A stretch of DNA of 64,000 bases from Sphingobium sp. EP60837 (GCF_001658005.1 NZ_CP015987.1:798001-862000), one strand, 5' to 3'. Positions 15,909 through 24,854 are shown, counted from the stretch's first letter. Notes: a model not told the origin generated them from the letters alone. A program made the numbers and translations.

Positions 15909-17126
15909 ATGACCGGGGCAGCAGCAACTCGACCCATTGGCAAGGACGAGGAGCTTCCCTCGGCCGAAACCCTGATTGCCCGGGCCAAGGCGATGATCCC
16001 GGTCCTGCGGACCCGCGCGCGCGCGTGCACGCTCGCCCATGACGTGCCGCCCGAGACCGTCGCGGAGATGAAGGCGGCCGGCTTCTTCCGCGTGCTCCAG
16101 CCCAAGCGCTATGGCGGCTATGAGATGCACCCCAATGTCTTTTTCGAGATCCAGAAGGCGCTTGCCGAAGGCTGCATGTCGACGGGCTGGATCTACGGCG
16201 TCCTTGGCTGCCACCCCTATGAACTCGCCCTCTTCCATGACGAGGCGCAACAGGAAGTGTGGGGCGATAATCGCGACATGCTCGTCTCCTCCACTTATCA
16301 GCCGGTCGGCAAGGTGGAAAAGGTTGAAGGCGGCTTCTACCTTTCGGGCCGCTGGGGGTTCTCGTCGGGCTCCTCCCATTGCGGTTGGGTGCTGTTGGGC
16401 GCGATTAATTTCGATACCGATGGCGGCCCGCCTGACATGCGCACCTTCCTCCTGCCGCGCTCGGACTATCAGGTGATCGAAGGCACCTGGGACACGTTCG
16501 GCCTGCAGGGCACCGGCAGCTTCGACATCCTCGTCGAGCGCGTCTTCGTGCCTGAACACCGCACCCACAAGGCCAGCGACGGCTTTGCCTGCACCAATCC
16601 GGGCCAGCAAGCCAATGACGGCCCGCTCTACCGCATCCCCTGGGCGCAGCTCTTCATCCGTTCGGTCTCGAGCGCCGCTTTCGGCGGCATCCGCGCCGCC
16701 ACCTCGGCCGCGATGGAGATAATGGGCAATCGCGTCTCGACCAACACCGGCAAGGCGTCCAAGGCTGACCCCAACCTGCACGCCGCCATCGCCCGTGCGA
16801 TCGCCGAAACCAACGAGATGGAACTCACCCATCGTACCGCCTTCAACGAACTGATGGATTATGCGACGCGCAATGAACCCGTGCCGATGGAGAAGCGCGC
16901 GCTCTTTGCCTACCAGTCCGCCAATGTCGTGCGCCGCATGGCCGACCTTGCCGACGATATGGTCAAGCTGCTCGGCGGTCGGGCAATCTATATGTCGAGC
17001 CCGATCATCCAGCCCTGGCTCGACCTCCACGCCGCGCGCGCGCATGTCGCCAATGATCCGGCCAATCGCACCAGTGACGTCATCGGCACGATGAACGGCG
17101 AGCCGCCCGCCTTCACCTTTATCTGA
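15909..17126 (+). CDS. hsaA: HsaA-like flavin-dependent monooxygenase oxygenase component
   Basis: 405 residues of the acyl-CoA-dehydrogenase-like group D flavin monooxygenases. S-T-G-W-I-Y-G-V near 93, the W-G-F-S-S-G-S-S-H block near 150 and the W-D-T-F-G-L-Q-G-T-G-S segment near 196 are typical of HsaA/TesA2/HpaH-type oxygenases. It hydroxylates the phenolic A ring of 3-HSA-type seco-steroids using reduced flavin from HsaB, encoded two genes downstream. I prefer the ATG at 15909, with GGAG 6 nt upstream; the ATG at 15897 has no ribosome site. Confidence 0.88.
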   Translation: MTGAAATRPIGKDEELPSAETLIARAKAMIPVLRTRARACTLAHDVPPETVAEMKAAGFFRVLQPKRYGGYEMHPNVFFEIQKALAEGCMSTGWIYGVLGCHPYELALFHDEAQQEVWGDNRDMLVSSTYQPVGKVEKVEGGFYLSGRWGFSSGSSHCGWVLLGAINFDTDGGPPDMRTFLLPRSDYQVIEGTWDTFGLQGTGSFDILVERVFVPEHRTHKASDGFACTNPGQQANDGPLYRIPWAQLFIRSVSSAAFGGIRAATSAAMEIMGNRVSTNTGKASKADPNLHAAIARAIAETNEMELTHRTAFNELMDYATRNEPVPMEKRALFAYQSANVVRRMADLADDMVKLLGGRAIYMSSPIIQPWLDLHAARAHVANDPANRTSDVIGTMNGEPPAFTFI

Positions 17127-17160
17127 CGACCATCTGACGCAAAAAAAAAGAGGATCCTTC

Positions 17161-17988
17161 ATGGCCAAGGAACTGAGCCGCAAGACCTATAAGGTCGCGG
17201 GTGGATATGAGATTTCGGTCGCGGAAATCCCCGGAGACGGCCCGGTCGTCATCTTCATCCATGGCAGCGGGCCAGGCGCGTCTGGGGCGTCGAACTTCCG
17301 CAACAACGCCCAGACCTTTGCCGACGCTGGCTACCGCGTCATCCTGCCCGACCTCATCGGCTATGGCCAATCCTCCAAGCCCGAAGCCGACTATCCGCTC
17401 GAGCTGTTTACGCAGACGCTGCTCGATGCGCTGGGGCAGCATGGCGTCACCGGCGGCCATCTCGTCGGCAACTCGCTGGGCGGCGGCATCGCCCTCCAGA
17501 TCGCGCTCGACCATCCCGAATTCGCCGTCGGCAAGCTCATCCTCATGGCGCCGGGCTGTGTGGCTGAACAGGCAAGCTATTTCACCATGCCTGGCATCGC
17601 CAAGATGCGCTCGGGCTTTGGCAGTCCCGATTTCAATATCGAGGAACAGCGCCGCCTCATCAGCAACCTTATGCATCCCTCCTCGCTCCACCATGTCACC
17701 GACGCGCTGGTCGAGGAGCGTTTCGCGGTCGCGCGCACCCAGCCCAAGGATGTGCTCGCACGGGTGAAGACCCCGGACTTAGGCCCGCGCCTTGGCGAGG
17801 TCTGCCAGCCCATCTTCGTACTCTGGGGCCTCAACGATGAATTCTGCCCCGAAAGCCACGCGCGCCTGTTTCTCGACGCTTGTCCCGATGTGCGCTGCCT
17901 CACCTTCTCGCAGACAGGCCACTGGGTCCAGGTCGAGCGCGCGCAGGAGTTCAACCGCTATTCGCTGGACTTCCTGAAGAATGGCTGA
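17161..17988 (+). CDS. hsaD: HsaD-like meta-cleavage product hydrolase
   Basis: A 275-residue alpha/beta hydrolase of the BphD/HsaD class. The oxyanion loop is H-G-S-G-P-G-A at 34-40, and the triad is Ser105 (G-N-S-L-G-G), Asp226 (L-N-D-E-F) and His254 (G-H-W). It hydrolyses the carbon-carbon bond of 4,9-DSHA-type products made by the extradiol enzyme, releasing the HIP-type bicyclic acid and 2-hydroxyhexadienoate. It follows hsaA by 34 nt and overlaps hsaB by 8 nt. Confidence 0.9.
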   Translation: MAKELSRKTYKVAGGYEISVAEIPGDGPVVIFIHGSGPGASGASNFRNNAQTFADAGYRVILPDLIGYGQSSKPEADYPLELFTQTLLDALGQHGVTGGHLVGNSLGGGIALQIALDHPEFAVGKLILMAPGCVAEQASYFTMPGIAKMRSGFGSPDFNIEEQRRLISNLMHPSSLHHVTDALVEERFAVARTQPKDVLARVKTPDLGPRLGEVCQPIFVLWGLNDEFCPESHARLFLDACPDVRCLTFSQTGHWVQVERAQEFNRYSLDFLKNG

Positions 17989-18520
17989 CGTCGCCCCTGC
18001 TGTAGCCGCTCCTGAAGCTACTGACGTTACTGCCGGCCGCGCCTCTGATCCGGCCGTCATTTCTGCGGGCCTCAAGGGCGCGATGCGTCGCCTCGCTTCA
18101 GGCGTGGCGATCGTCACCGCGCTAGGCGACGAGGCGCCGGTCGGCATGGCCGCGACCTCGATCACTTCGCTCACCATGGACCCGCCCGCCGTGCTCGTCT
18201 GCGTCAACCAGACGGCGAGCATCCACGCCCATCTATCGCCCGGCTGCCCAGTCAGCATCAACCTCCTCTCGCGCCACCAGCGCGACGTCTCCGCCGCCTT
18301 TGGCGGCGCGGTAGCGCGCGATGCGCGCTTTGGTGTGGGCAGCTGGACCCCCGATGCCCATGGCTTGCCAATCCTGGAGGAGGCGCAGGCGAACCTTAGC
18401 TGCACGATAGACAGCATGACCCCCTATGGCACCCACAGCATCGTCATCGCGAGGGTCGAGGCGGTGCGCCTGAGCGAAGCGGTCAATCCCCTCATCTTCC
18501 AGGATGGAGCCTATCTGTGA
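17981..18520 (+). CDS. hsaB: HsaB-like flavin reductase
   Basis: 179 residues of the HpaC/HsaB split-barrel flavin reductases. After a 30-residue Ala-rich leader come R-R-L-A-S-G-V-A-I-V-T, M-A-A-T-S-I-T-S-L and P-P-A-V-L-V-C-V-N, which form the flavin site. It supplies reduced flavin to HsaA. The leader is longer than in most homologues and could include alternative starts, but the 8-nt overlap with hsaD favours the annotated one. It overlaps hsaE by ATGA-like coupling (GTGA). Confidence 0.87.
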   Translation: MADVAPAVAAPEATDVTAGRASDPAVISAGLKGAMRRLASGVAIVTALGDEAPVGMAATSITSLTMDPPAVLVCVNQTASIHAHLSPGCPVSINLLSRHQRDVSAAFGGAVARDARFGVGSWTPDAHGLPILEEAQANLSCTIDSMTPYGTHSIVIARVEAVRLSEAVNPLIFQDGAYL

Positions 18521-19311
18521 GCGATCTTAACGCCCAGAGCCTTAATGATAGCCTCGCCGACGAGCTTTACCAGGCGCTGCGCGCGGGGATCACCGTGCCG
18601 CCGCTGATGGCGCGTTACCCTGAGCTCACCATCGACGATGCCTATGCCATCTCGCTGGGCGCGCTGGAGAAGCGCAAAAATGATGGCGAGCGCGTCATCG
18701 GCAAGAAGATCGGCGTCACCTCCAAGGCGGTGCAGGACATGCTAGGCGTACACCAGCCCGATTTCGGCTTCCTTACGGACCGCATGTTCATTGAAGGCGA
18801 TATCGATGTTGCGGGCAACGGCCTCATCGCGCCCCGCGCCGAGGCCGAAATCGGCTTCATCCTCAAGGACAGCCTCAAAGGACCGGGGGTCACGGCGGAA
18901 GATGTGATCGCCGCGACGGAAAGTATCGTCCCCTGTTTCGAGATCGTTGACAGCCGCATTCAGGACTGGAAGATCGGTATCGTCGATACCGTCGCCGACA
19001 ATGCGTCCTGCGGCGTCTATGTGCTGGGCGAGGCACGCGCCGATCCACGCGTGCACGACCTTCCCAGCCTCTATGTCACCGTCACCAAAAATGGCGAGCC
19101 TTTGTCGGAGGGCTATGGCCATGCGGTGCAGGGCTCGCCTGCTCAGGCGGTCGCCTGGCTCGCCAATACGCTGGGCGCCTATGGCGTTACCCTGGACGCT
19201 GGCGATGTGATATTGTCAGGCAGCCTGGTGCCGCTTGAACCGGCCAAGGCCGGCGACATATTCGAGATGCAGCTGCACGGCGTTGGCAGCTGCACCGCGC
19301 GCTTTATCTAG
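18517..19311 (+). CDS. hsaE: HsaE-like 2-hydroxyalkadienoate hydratase
   Basis: 264 residues of the 2-keto-4-pentenoate hydratase family, with K-K-I-G-V-T-S near 65, the acidic metal site R-A-E-A-E-I-G-F near 107 and E-I-V-D-S-R-I near 145. It hydrates 2-hydroxyhexa-2,4-dienoate released by HsaD to 4-hydroxy-2-oxohexanoate. It starts at a GTG overlapping the hsaB stop by 4 nt. Confidence 0.9.
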   Translation: MSDLNAQSLNDSLADELYQALRAGITVPPLMARYPELTIDDAYAISLGALEKRKNDGERVIGKKIGVTSKAVQDMLGVHQPDFGFLTDRMFIEGDIDVAGNGLIAPRAEAEIGFILKDSLKGPGVTAEDVIAATESIVPCFEIVDSRIQDWKIGIVDTVADNASCGVYVLGEARADPRVHDLPSLYVTVTKNGEPLSEGYGHAVQGSPAQAVAWLANTLGAYGVTLDAGDVILSGSLVPLEPAKAGDIFEMQLHGVGSCTARFI

Positions 19312-19365
19312 ATCGAATATGGCGCATCGCTTGGAATCCCGGCGATGCCCCCTGAGGAGTGAATC

Positions 19366-20313
19366 ATGACGGACAAGGTCAAGGCGGCGATCATCGGGTC
19401 GGGCAATATCGGCACCGATCTTATGATCAAGATGATCAAATATCCGCAGAATATGGAATTGGTGGCCGTGGTCGGCATCGACGAGGCCTCTGAGGGTCTC
19501 GCCATGGCGCGCGAGCGCGGCGTCGCCACCACCCATGAAGGCATTGACGGCCTCAAGAAAATGTCAGTCTATCCCGACATCGGCATCGTCTTCGACGCGA
19601 CCTCGGCTTACGCCCACAAGGTGCATGACGCAGCGCTGCGCGCCGACGGCAAGCAGGTGGTGGACTTGACCCCCGCCGCGATCGGCCCCTACACCATCCC
19701 CACGGTCAACGGCGAAGCCAATCTTGATGCCGGAAACGTCAACATGGTGACCTGCGGCGGGCAGGCGACAATCCCAATGGTCGCTGCGGTCAGTCAAGTC
19801 GCTACCGTTCATTATGCCGAGATCGTCGCCTCAGTCTCCTCGCGCTCGGCGGGTCCTGGCACCCGCGCCAATATCGACGAGTTCACCCGCACCACCGCTG
19901 GTGCCATCGAAAAGGTTGGCGGCGCGGCCCAGGGCAAAGCGATCATCATCCTCAATCCCGCCGAACCGCCGATGATCATGCGCGACACCGTCTTCACCCT
20001 CTCCGAAGGCGCCGACGAAGACACCATCCGCGCCTCGGTCGAGGCGATGGTCGAGAAGGTCCAGGCCTATGTGCCGGGCTATCGCTTGAAGCAGGAAGTG
20101 CAGTTCGAGCGGTTTGGCGACAATAACAAGCTCAAGATCCCTGGCCGCGGCGAGTTCACCGGCATCAAGACCATGATCCTGCTCGAGGTCGAAGGGGCGG
20201 GTGATTATCTGCCGAGCTATTCGGGCAATCTCGACATCATGACCGCCGCCGCCAAGGCGACCGGCGAGCTGCTCGCGCAGCGCATCCGCGAAGGAAAGAA
20301 GGTGGCAGCATGA
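19366..20313 (+). CDS. hsaG: HsaG-like acylating aldehyde dehydrogenase
   Basis: 315 residues matching acylating acetaldehyde/propionaldehyde dehydrogenases (BphJ/HsaG). The Rossmann loop is G-S-G-N-I-G at 11-16 and the thiol nucleophile is Cys130 in V-T-C-G-G-Q. It converts the aldehyde channelled from the HsaF aldolase into acyl-CoA, propionyl-CoA in the steroid pathway. It follows a 54-bp gap with GAGGAG before the start and overlaps hsaF by ATGA, matching the physical enzyme complex. Confidence 0.92.
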   Translation: MTDKVKAAIIGSGNIGTDLMIKMIKYPQNMELVAVVGIDEASEGLAMARERGVATTHEGIDGLKKMSVYPDIGIVFDATSAYAHKVHDAALRADGKQVVDLTPAAIGPYTIPTVNGEANLDAGNVNMVTCGGQATIPMVAAVSQVATVHYAEIVASVSSRSAGPGTRANIDEFTRTTAGAIEKVGGAAQGKAIIILNPAEPPMIMRDTVFTLSEGADEDTIRASVEAMVEKVQAYVPGYRLKQEVQFERFGDNNKLKIPGRGEFTGIKTMILLEVEGAGDYLPSYSGNLDIMTAAAKATGELLAQRIREGKKVAA

Positions 20314-21368
20314 GCGCCCAGTCAAACAAGCCGTTCAACGTGGAAGCGGGCGACAAGCTCTATATCCAGGACGTCACCCTGCGCGATGGCATGCACGCCA
20401 TCCGCCACATGTACGGCATCGACCATGTGAAATCGATCGCCAAGGCATTGGACGACGCAGGCGTCGACGCGATCGAGGTCGCCCATGGCGACGGCCTCAA
20501 TGGCGCCAGCTTCAACTATGGCTTTGGCGCGCATACCGACTGGGAATGGCTCGAAGCGGTCGCCTCGGTGCTTGACCGGTCGGTGCTCACCACCCTCATC
20601 CTGCCCGGCGTGGGCACGGTCGAGGAATTGAAGCGCGCCTATGACATCGGCGTGCGTTCGGTCCGCGTCGCGACCCACTGCACCGAGGCCGACGTTTCCA
20701 AGCAGCATATCGGCATCGCCCGCGACCTTGGCATGGACGTCTCGGGCTTCCTCATGATGAGCCACATGATCGACGCCGACGCGCTCGCGAGCCAAGCCCT
20801 CCTCATGGAAAGCTATGGCGCGCAGTGTGTCTATGTGACCGACAGCGGCGGCGCGCTCGACATGGATGGAGTCAAGGCCCGGCTTGAAGCCTATGACCGG
20901 GTCCTCAAACCCGAAACCCAGCGCGGCATCCACGCCCACCATAATCTCTCGCTTGGCGTCGCCAACTCGATCGTCGCCGCCCAGGCTGGCGCGGTGCGCA
21001 TCGACGCCTCGCTCACCGGCATGGGCGCGGGCGCGGGCAATGCGCCCTTGGAAGTGTTCATCGCCGCCGCCCAGCGCAAGGGCTGGAACCATGGATGCGA
21101 CGTCATGGCGCTGATGGACGCGGCTGAGGATCTTGTCCGCCCGCTACAGGACCGCCCGGTCCGGGTCGACCGCGAAACCTTGGCGCTTGGCTATGCGGGG
21201 GTCTATTCCTCTTTCCTGCGCCATGCCGAGAAGGCCGCCGAAACCTACGGCCTCGACACCCGCACCATCCTCGTTGAACTAGGCCGCCGCAAGATGGTCG
21301 GCGGTCAGGAAGACATGATCGTCGATGTCGCGCTCGACATGCTCAAGGAGCGCGAAGCCGCCGGCTGA
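20310..21368 (+). CDS. hsaF: HsaF-like 4-hydroxy-2-oxoacid aldolase
   Basis: 352 residues of the DRE-TIM metallolyase aldolases. The signature L-R-D-G-M-H-A at 24-30 gives the metal-binding Asp26 and His29, with the second metal site in H-A-H-H-N-L near 210. It splits 4-hydroxy-2-oxohexanoate into pyruvate and propanal, which passes to HsaG. The last gene of the recognised hsa set. Confidence 0.92.
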   Translation: MSAQSNKPFNVEAGDKLYIQDVTLRDGMHAIRHMYGIDHVKSIAKALDDAGVDAIEVAHGDGLNGASFNYGFGAHTDWEWLEAVASVLDRSVLTTLILPGVGTVEELKRAYDIGVRSVRVATHCTEADVSKQHIGIARDLGMDVSGFLMMSHMIDADALASQALLMESYGAQCVYVTDSGGALDMDGVKARLEAYDRVLKPETQRGIHAHHNLSLGVANSIVAAQAGAVRIDASLTGMGAGAGNAPLEVFIAAAQRKGWNHGCDVMALMDAAEDLVRPLQDRPVRVDRETLALGYAGVYSSFLRHAEKAAETYGLDTRTILVELGRRKMVGGQEDMIVDVALDMLKEREAAG

Positions 21369-21375
21369 CATGCCA

Positions 21376-21403
21376 CTGGGGCGCGGCCAACCGCCGCGCC
21401 CAG
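21376..21403 (+). other. Stem-loop after hsaF
   Basis: CTGGGGCGCGG pairs with CCGCGCCCAG around a 7-nt loop with one bulged G. No T-run follows, so it is more likely a stability or partial-attenuation element between hsaF and the next gene than a complete terminator. Confidence 0.45.
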
Positions 21404-21429
21404 GCTCACATTCAACAAAAGGAGAGGAT

Positions 21430-22260
21430 ATGGCCGAAAGGCGTCTGTCGCTCGACCATATCACCGTCACGGACACCACCCCCTGGCAGCTCGCCGAGAT
21501 CGCCGGAGAGACCGGCTGCGCCGGCATCTGCCCGTTCCTCCATGCGATGGAGGTGCTGCCCGCCATGCCGCCCTATGATCTGGTGCGCGATCCCCAGGCG
21601 TTGCGCAGGACCCGTGATGCGCTCGCCGCGACCGGGGTCAGCGTCGACCTCCTCTATCCCTTCACCATGGCCGGGCGTACCGACCCCGCCGCGTTCGCCC
21701 CCGTGCTCGAGGCCGGCGCAAGCCTGGGCGCCCCCCTCGCCAACGTCCTGTGCTACGATCGCGATCCTGTCCGTCGCACCGAAAGGCTCGTCGAACTGGC
21801 CGAGCTCGCCGCAACCTATGGCATCGCGCTCGCCATCGAATTTTATCCACCCTCCCAGGTCAAGACCCTCAGCGAAGCCCTCGGCGAAATCGACAAGACC
21901 GGCCGCAGCGACGTTGGTGTCACCCTCGACCTCCTCCACGTCATGCGCGGCGGCGATGTCGACGCTAGCTTCGTCCTCCTCAACCACCCTGCCATAGCCA
22001 TTGCCCAACTCGCCGACGGACCCGCCACCATCGATCCCGCCCAAATCGAATGGGAAGCCGGCATCCAGCGCCTCCTCCCCGGACAAGGCGCGTTCCCCAT
22101 CCCCGCCTTCCTCAACGCCCTCAATCCCAACACACCCCTCAGCATCGAAATACCCCAGCAAAACGCCATCGACAAAGGACTATCCCCCCTCGAACGCGCC
22201 CGAAATGCCGTCAAAGCAGCAAGGGGATTTATAAGACAAACAGGAGAGCAAGATGCGTGA
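21430..22260 (+). CDS. Xylose-isomerase-like TIM barrel protein
   Basis: 276 residues from the ATG at 21430, preceded by AGGAG; the open frame to 21325 lies inside hsaF. The fold is suggested by A-I-E-F-Y-P-P near 137 and by the acidic D-V-G-V-T-L-D near 159, the pattern of sugar phosphate isomerase/epimerase (AP endonuclease 2) barrels. Such proteins include hydroxypyruvate isomerase and various epimerases and dehydratases. It is co-oriented with hsaF and overlaps the next esterase gene by 8 nt, so it bridges the hsa operon and the accessory block. The substrate is unknown. Confidence 0.7.
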   Translation: MAERRLSLDHITVTDTTPWQLAEIAGETGCAGICPFLHAMEVLPAMPPYDLVRDPQALRRTRDALAATGVSVDLLYPFTMAGRTDPAAFAPVLEAGASLGAPLANVLCYDRDPVRRTERLVELAELAATYGIALAIEFYPPSQVKTLSEALGEIDKTGRSDVGVTLDLLHVMRGGDVDASFVLLNHPAIAIAQLADGPATIDPAQIEWEAGIQRLLPGQGAFPIPAFLNALNPNTPLSIEIPQQNAIDKGLSPLERARNAVKAARGFIRQTGEQDA

Positions 22261-23206
22261 CCTGATCGACCCATCCTTGTTGCCAGGGCTGGACTTCATG
22301 CCCCCGTTAGACCTGACGCCGGAAAGCCTGCCTATAATCCGTGAAGGTATGGAGCAGATGAGCGCTGCAGTCCCAGAACCCGAGGATAGCGGGGTCGAAT
22401 GGCGGGAAGAGCGCATCAAGGCGCCCGATGGACATGAACTGCTCGTCAGAATTTATCGGCCGTTGGACGGGGATGGCCTTCTTCCGGCGGTGCTGCATGT
22501 TCATGGCGGCGGCTATGTCATGGGCTCGGTGAGCACCAATCATCTGTCGAACATCGGACTTGCAGCATCGACTGCTGCACTCATCTTGTCGGTCGATTAT
22601 CGCTTAGCGCCCGAAACCGTTGCGCCCGGCGCGGTAGAGGATTGCTATGCCGCGCTCGAGTGGCTGCACGGCAATGCAGCGGCGCTTGGGGTGGACCCCG
22701 CCAAGATCGCGGTTCGCGGCGAAAGTGCGGGCGGCGGCTTGGCGGCGGCCTTGGCGCTACTCGCCCGCGATAGAGGTGGTCCCACGATCGCGCATCAGAA
22801 TCTGATCTATCCGATGCTGGACGATCGCACATGCATCACCCGTTTGCCCGCTCATCTTGGCGCTTTTGTGTGGACGCCGCAGGCCAATGCTTTCGGGTGG
22901 CGATCGCTGTTGGGGCAGGAGCCGGGATCGGCCGATGTGTCGCCTTATGCTGCGCCCGCGCGCGCGGAGGAGCTTGCTGGCCTGCCGCCGGCCTTTATTG
23001 CGGTCGGAGCGCTCGATCTGTTCCTGGTTGAGGACATGGACTATGCGCGGCGGCTGATTGAAGCGGGCGTGTCTGTGGAATTGCATGTCTATCCTGGCGC
23101 TTATCACGGATTTGACGTACTGCCAGACGCAGCACCCGTCCGGCAGATGAAGCGCGATGCCGTCGCAGCGCTCCGCAAGGTGCTGCACCCTGGTGAAACA
23201 GGGTAA
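22253..23206 (+). CDS. HSL-family alpha/beta hydrolase (esterase)
   Basis: 317 residues. The hormone-sensitive-lipase oxyanion motif H-V-H-G-G-G-Y-V-M-G is near 83 and the nucleophile Ser is in G-E-S-A-G-G-G near 160. The acid is likely Asp in G-A-L-D-L-F near 262 and the base His in Y-H-G-F-D near 290. It should hydrolyse small carboxylic esters; in a block with a Baeyer-Villiger monooxygenase, an ester produced by ring or side-chain oxygen insertion is an attractive substrate, though this is inference. GC content looks lower from here on. A 6-bp hairpin (23187-23204) overlaps the stop codon. Confidence 0.82.
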   Translation: MRDLIDPSLLPGLDFMPPLDLTPESLPIIREGMEQMSAAVPEPEDSGVEWREERIKAPDGHELLVRIYRPLDGDGLLPAVLHVHGGGYVMGSVSTNHLSNIGLAASTAALILSVDYRLAPETVAPGAVEDCYAALEWLHGNAAALGVDPAKIAVRGESAGGGLAAALALLARDRGGPTIAHQNLIYPMLDDRTCITRLPAHLGAFVWTPQANAFGWRSLLGQEPGSADVSPYAAPARAEELAGLPPAFIAVGALDLFLVEDMDYARRLIEAGVSVELHVYPGAYHGFDVLPDAAPVRQMKRDAVAALRKVLHPGETG

Positions 23207-23314
23207 GACAAGCGGCGCATCACTCAGCAAGTTATGGCGGTGGCAGCATTGACTCTGGTGCAACGCGTAAGGGCGCGCTATTAAAACGGTTACATTTTTG
23301 AAGGCGGGGCAAGA

Positions 23315-23797
23315 ATGCAGATCAGAAGCGGGCGGACGACGACGCCGCCATCGCTGGATAATCTCGATGGGAATATCATAGAGATCCTTCGCACCAACGG
23401 CCGCGCGACTAACCAGGAAATAGCCGAGCGGCTTTCTGTGACGGCTGCCACTGTCTCGGCGCGGCTTCAAAAGATGGAAGATGCTCGGGCGATGCGGGTC
23501 GTTGCTGTCACGGACTTCGCTGCCCATGGCTATAATGTGATCATCGCCCTGGGAGTGAAGGTGCTGGGGCGCAATGTTCAGGAAGTTGGACGCGATCTTG
23601 CCGACCTGCCTGAAGTGTTGAGCGTGAATATCATGAGCGGTGAACATGATATTGAACTGCTCGTTGCTCTACGCGACTTCGGTGAAGTTCAGAAGATGTT
23701 ATTCGAACATATTGCTGGTATCGACGGCGTAATTCACATCACATCGGGGGTGGCGGTGGATATCGTGAAATATGAATTCAACGTGGTGCCGCTTTGA
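23315..23797 (+). CDS. Lrp/AsnC-family regulator 1
   Basis: 160 residues: an N-terminal winged HTH (about 15-70, D-x-N-I-I-E-I-L-R-T-N-G-R-A-T-N-Q-E-I) followed by a RAM/ligand domain. The usual family member regulates amino-acid or catabolic genes as dimers and octamers. It is followed by a second Lrp gene whose TTG start overlaps this stop (TTGA), so the two are made from one message in linked amounts. The 108-bp upstream gap holds AT-rich sequence near 23280 that could be a promoter. Confidence 0.85.
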   Translation: MQIRSGRTTTPPSLDNLDGNIIEILRTNGRATNQEIAERLSVTAATVSARLQKMEDARAMRVVAVTDFAAHGYNVIIALGVKVLGRNVQEVGRDLADLPEVLSVNIMSGEHDIELLVALRDFGEVQKMLFEHIAGIDGVIHITSGVAVDIVKYEFNVVPL

Positions 23798-24285
23798 CCT
23801 CCAAGGCGGAATGGGCGCGCCTGGACAAGCTGGACCAGGGCATCGTCGAAAAGCTCGCTCGAGACGCGCGCATTTCCAACCGGGCGATCGCGGCGGAACT
23901 GGGGGTAACGGAAGGTACGATTCGGACGCGTATCAAGCGCCTGCAGAATGAAGGGTTGATCCAGTTCACCGTTGTCACCGATTTCCGCATGGCAGGATCG
24001 CCCAATCTTTGCATGATGGGCATCGATGCCGATCCGTCGCATGTGTCGGAGCTGGCGCGAAGCCTATCCGATATTCCGGAGATCACTTGTGTAGTTGTGT
24101 TGCTGGGGCGTTATAGCCTGCTAGCGATGGGGCTTTTCACCAATATCGAGCAGCTAAATGACCTTGTGACGGAGCATATTCGGCCCCTGCGGGGCGTGCA
24201 GCGGGTCGAAACGTCGATATCGGTTCATAACCTCAAATATGAGGCGGGGATCGCTAAAATCACGCGCGAGCCTGTCGAAGGTTGA
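23794..24285 (+). CDS. Lrp/AsnC-family regulator 2, coupled to regulator 1
   Basis: 163 residues with an HTH at about 10-65 (L-D-Q-G-I-V-E-K-L-A-R-D-A-R-I-S-N-R-A-I) and a RAM domain. It begins at a TTG shared with the upstream stop. The two proteins differ clearly in sequence, so this is an old duplication and not recent copying; heteromeric assembly is possible. The last four codons (24269-24280, GAGCCTGTCGAAGG) match the core of the sphingomonad extragenic palindrome, so the stop lies within or beside a half-repeat. Confidence 0.83.
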   Translation: MTSKAEWARLDKLDQGIVEKLARDARISNRAIAAELGVTEGTIRTRIKRLQNEGLIQFTVVTDFRMAGSPNLCMMGIDADPSHVSELARSLSDIPEITCVVVLLGRYSLLAMGLFTNIEQLNDLVTEHIRPLRGVQRVETSISVHNLKYEAGIAKITREPVEG

Positions 24286-24347
24286 AGCGCAGCGGGGCGA
24301 TTGCCTGTAGAATTGAATGATGGGGCTCAGGCCCCGAGGAGAGTGTC

Positions 24348-24854
24348 ATGCCCATCAGTTTGGAAGAACTTGCCGCCCGTGTCACCGCACTTGAGGATAT
24401 CAACGCCATTCGCCAGTTGAAGGCGCGCTATCTGCGTGCCTGCGACCTCAAGCTGGTTGACGAGTTGCGCGAAACTTTTCTGCCGCAAGGAATCCGGCTC
24501 GATTATCAGAACTTCCCAATCTTCACCGATCGCGACGAATTCATAGCTATTTTTCAGAAGATGGCGATGGCTGGCGGTGTCTATGACATCCACCATGCGA
24601 CCAATGCCGACATTGAACTGATTAGCCCCACCGAAGCGCGCGGGCGCTGGTCGCTGAATTTCCGGACGATCATTCTCGCGACCCGTTCGGTGACCCGGCT
24701 CGCGGTGGAATATCAGGACGTCTATCGCAAGCAGGACGGCCGCTGGTGGATAGCGGAGTCGGTTAGCCGGATTACGTCGATCCTGACGGAAGAGATCGGC
24801 GAGGACGGGACACCGCGCTATCTCGCGTGGGGTGAGGCGCCCGCGGCGCAATAA
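24348..24854 (+). CDS. BaiE-like SnoaL dehydratase
   Basis: 168 residues with an N-terminal coiled helix L-E-E-L-A-A-R-V-T-A-L-E-D-I and K-A-R-Y-L-R-A-C-D, which closely resembles the start of clostridial bile-acid 7alpha-dehydratase BaiE. Tyr28, Asp33 and a histidine pair at 82-83 fall where BaiE has its catalytic Tyr, Asp and His. In sphingomonads, related proteins dehydrate 7-hydroxy-3-keto-delta4-steroids. A role in dehydrating a hydroxylated steroid or bile acid is therefore plausible but not proven. It is preceded by GAGGAGAG and stands alone between an Lrp gene and an SDR. Confidence 0.68.
   Translation: MPISLEELAARVTALEDINAIRQLKARYLRACDLKLVDELRETFLPQGIRLDYQNFPIFTDRDEFIAIFQKMAMAGGVYDIHHATNADIELISPTEARGRWSLNFRTIILATRSVTRLAVEYQDVYRKQDGRWWIAESVSRITSILTEEIGEDGTPRYLAWGEAPAAQ

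Noticed and set aside
15789..17183. 464-codon minus-strand open frame
   Set aside because: Antisense to hsaA, whose product has clear monooxygenase motifs; shadow frame.
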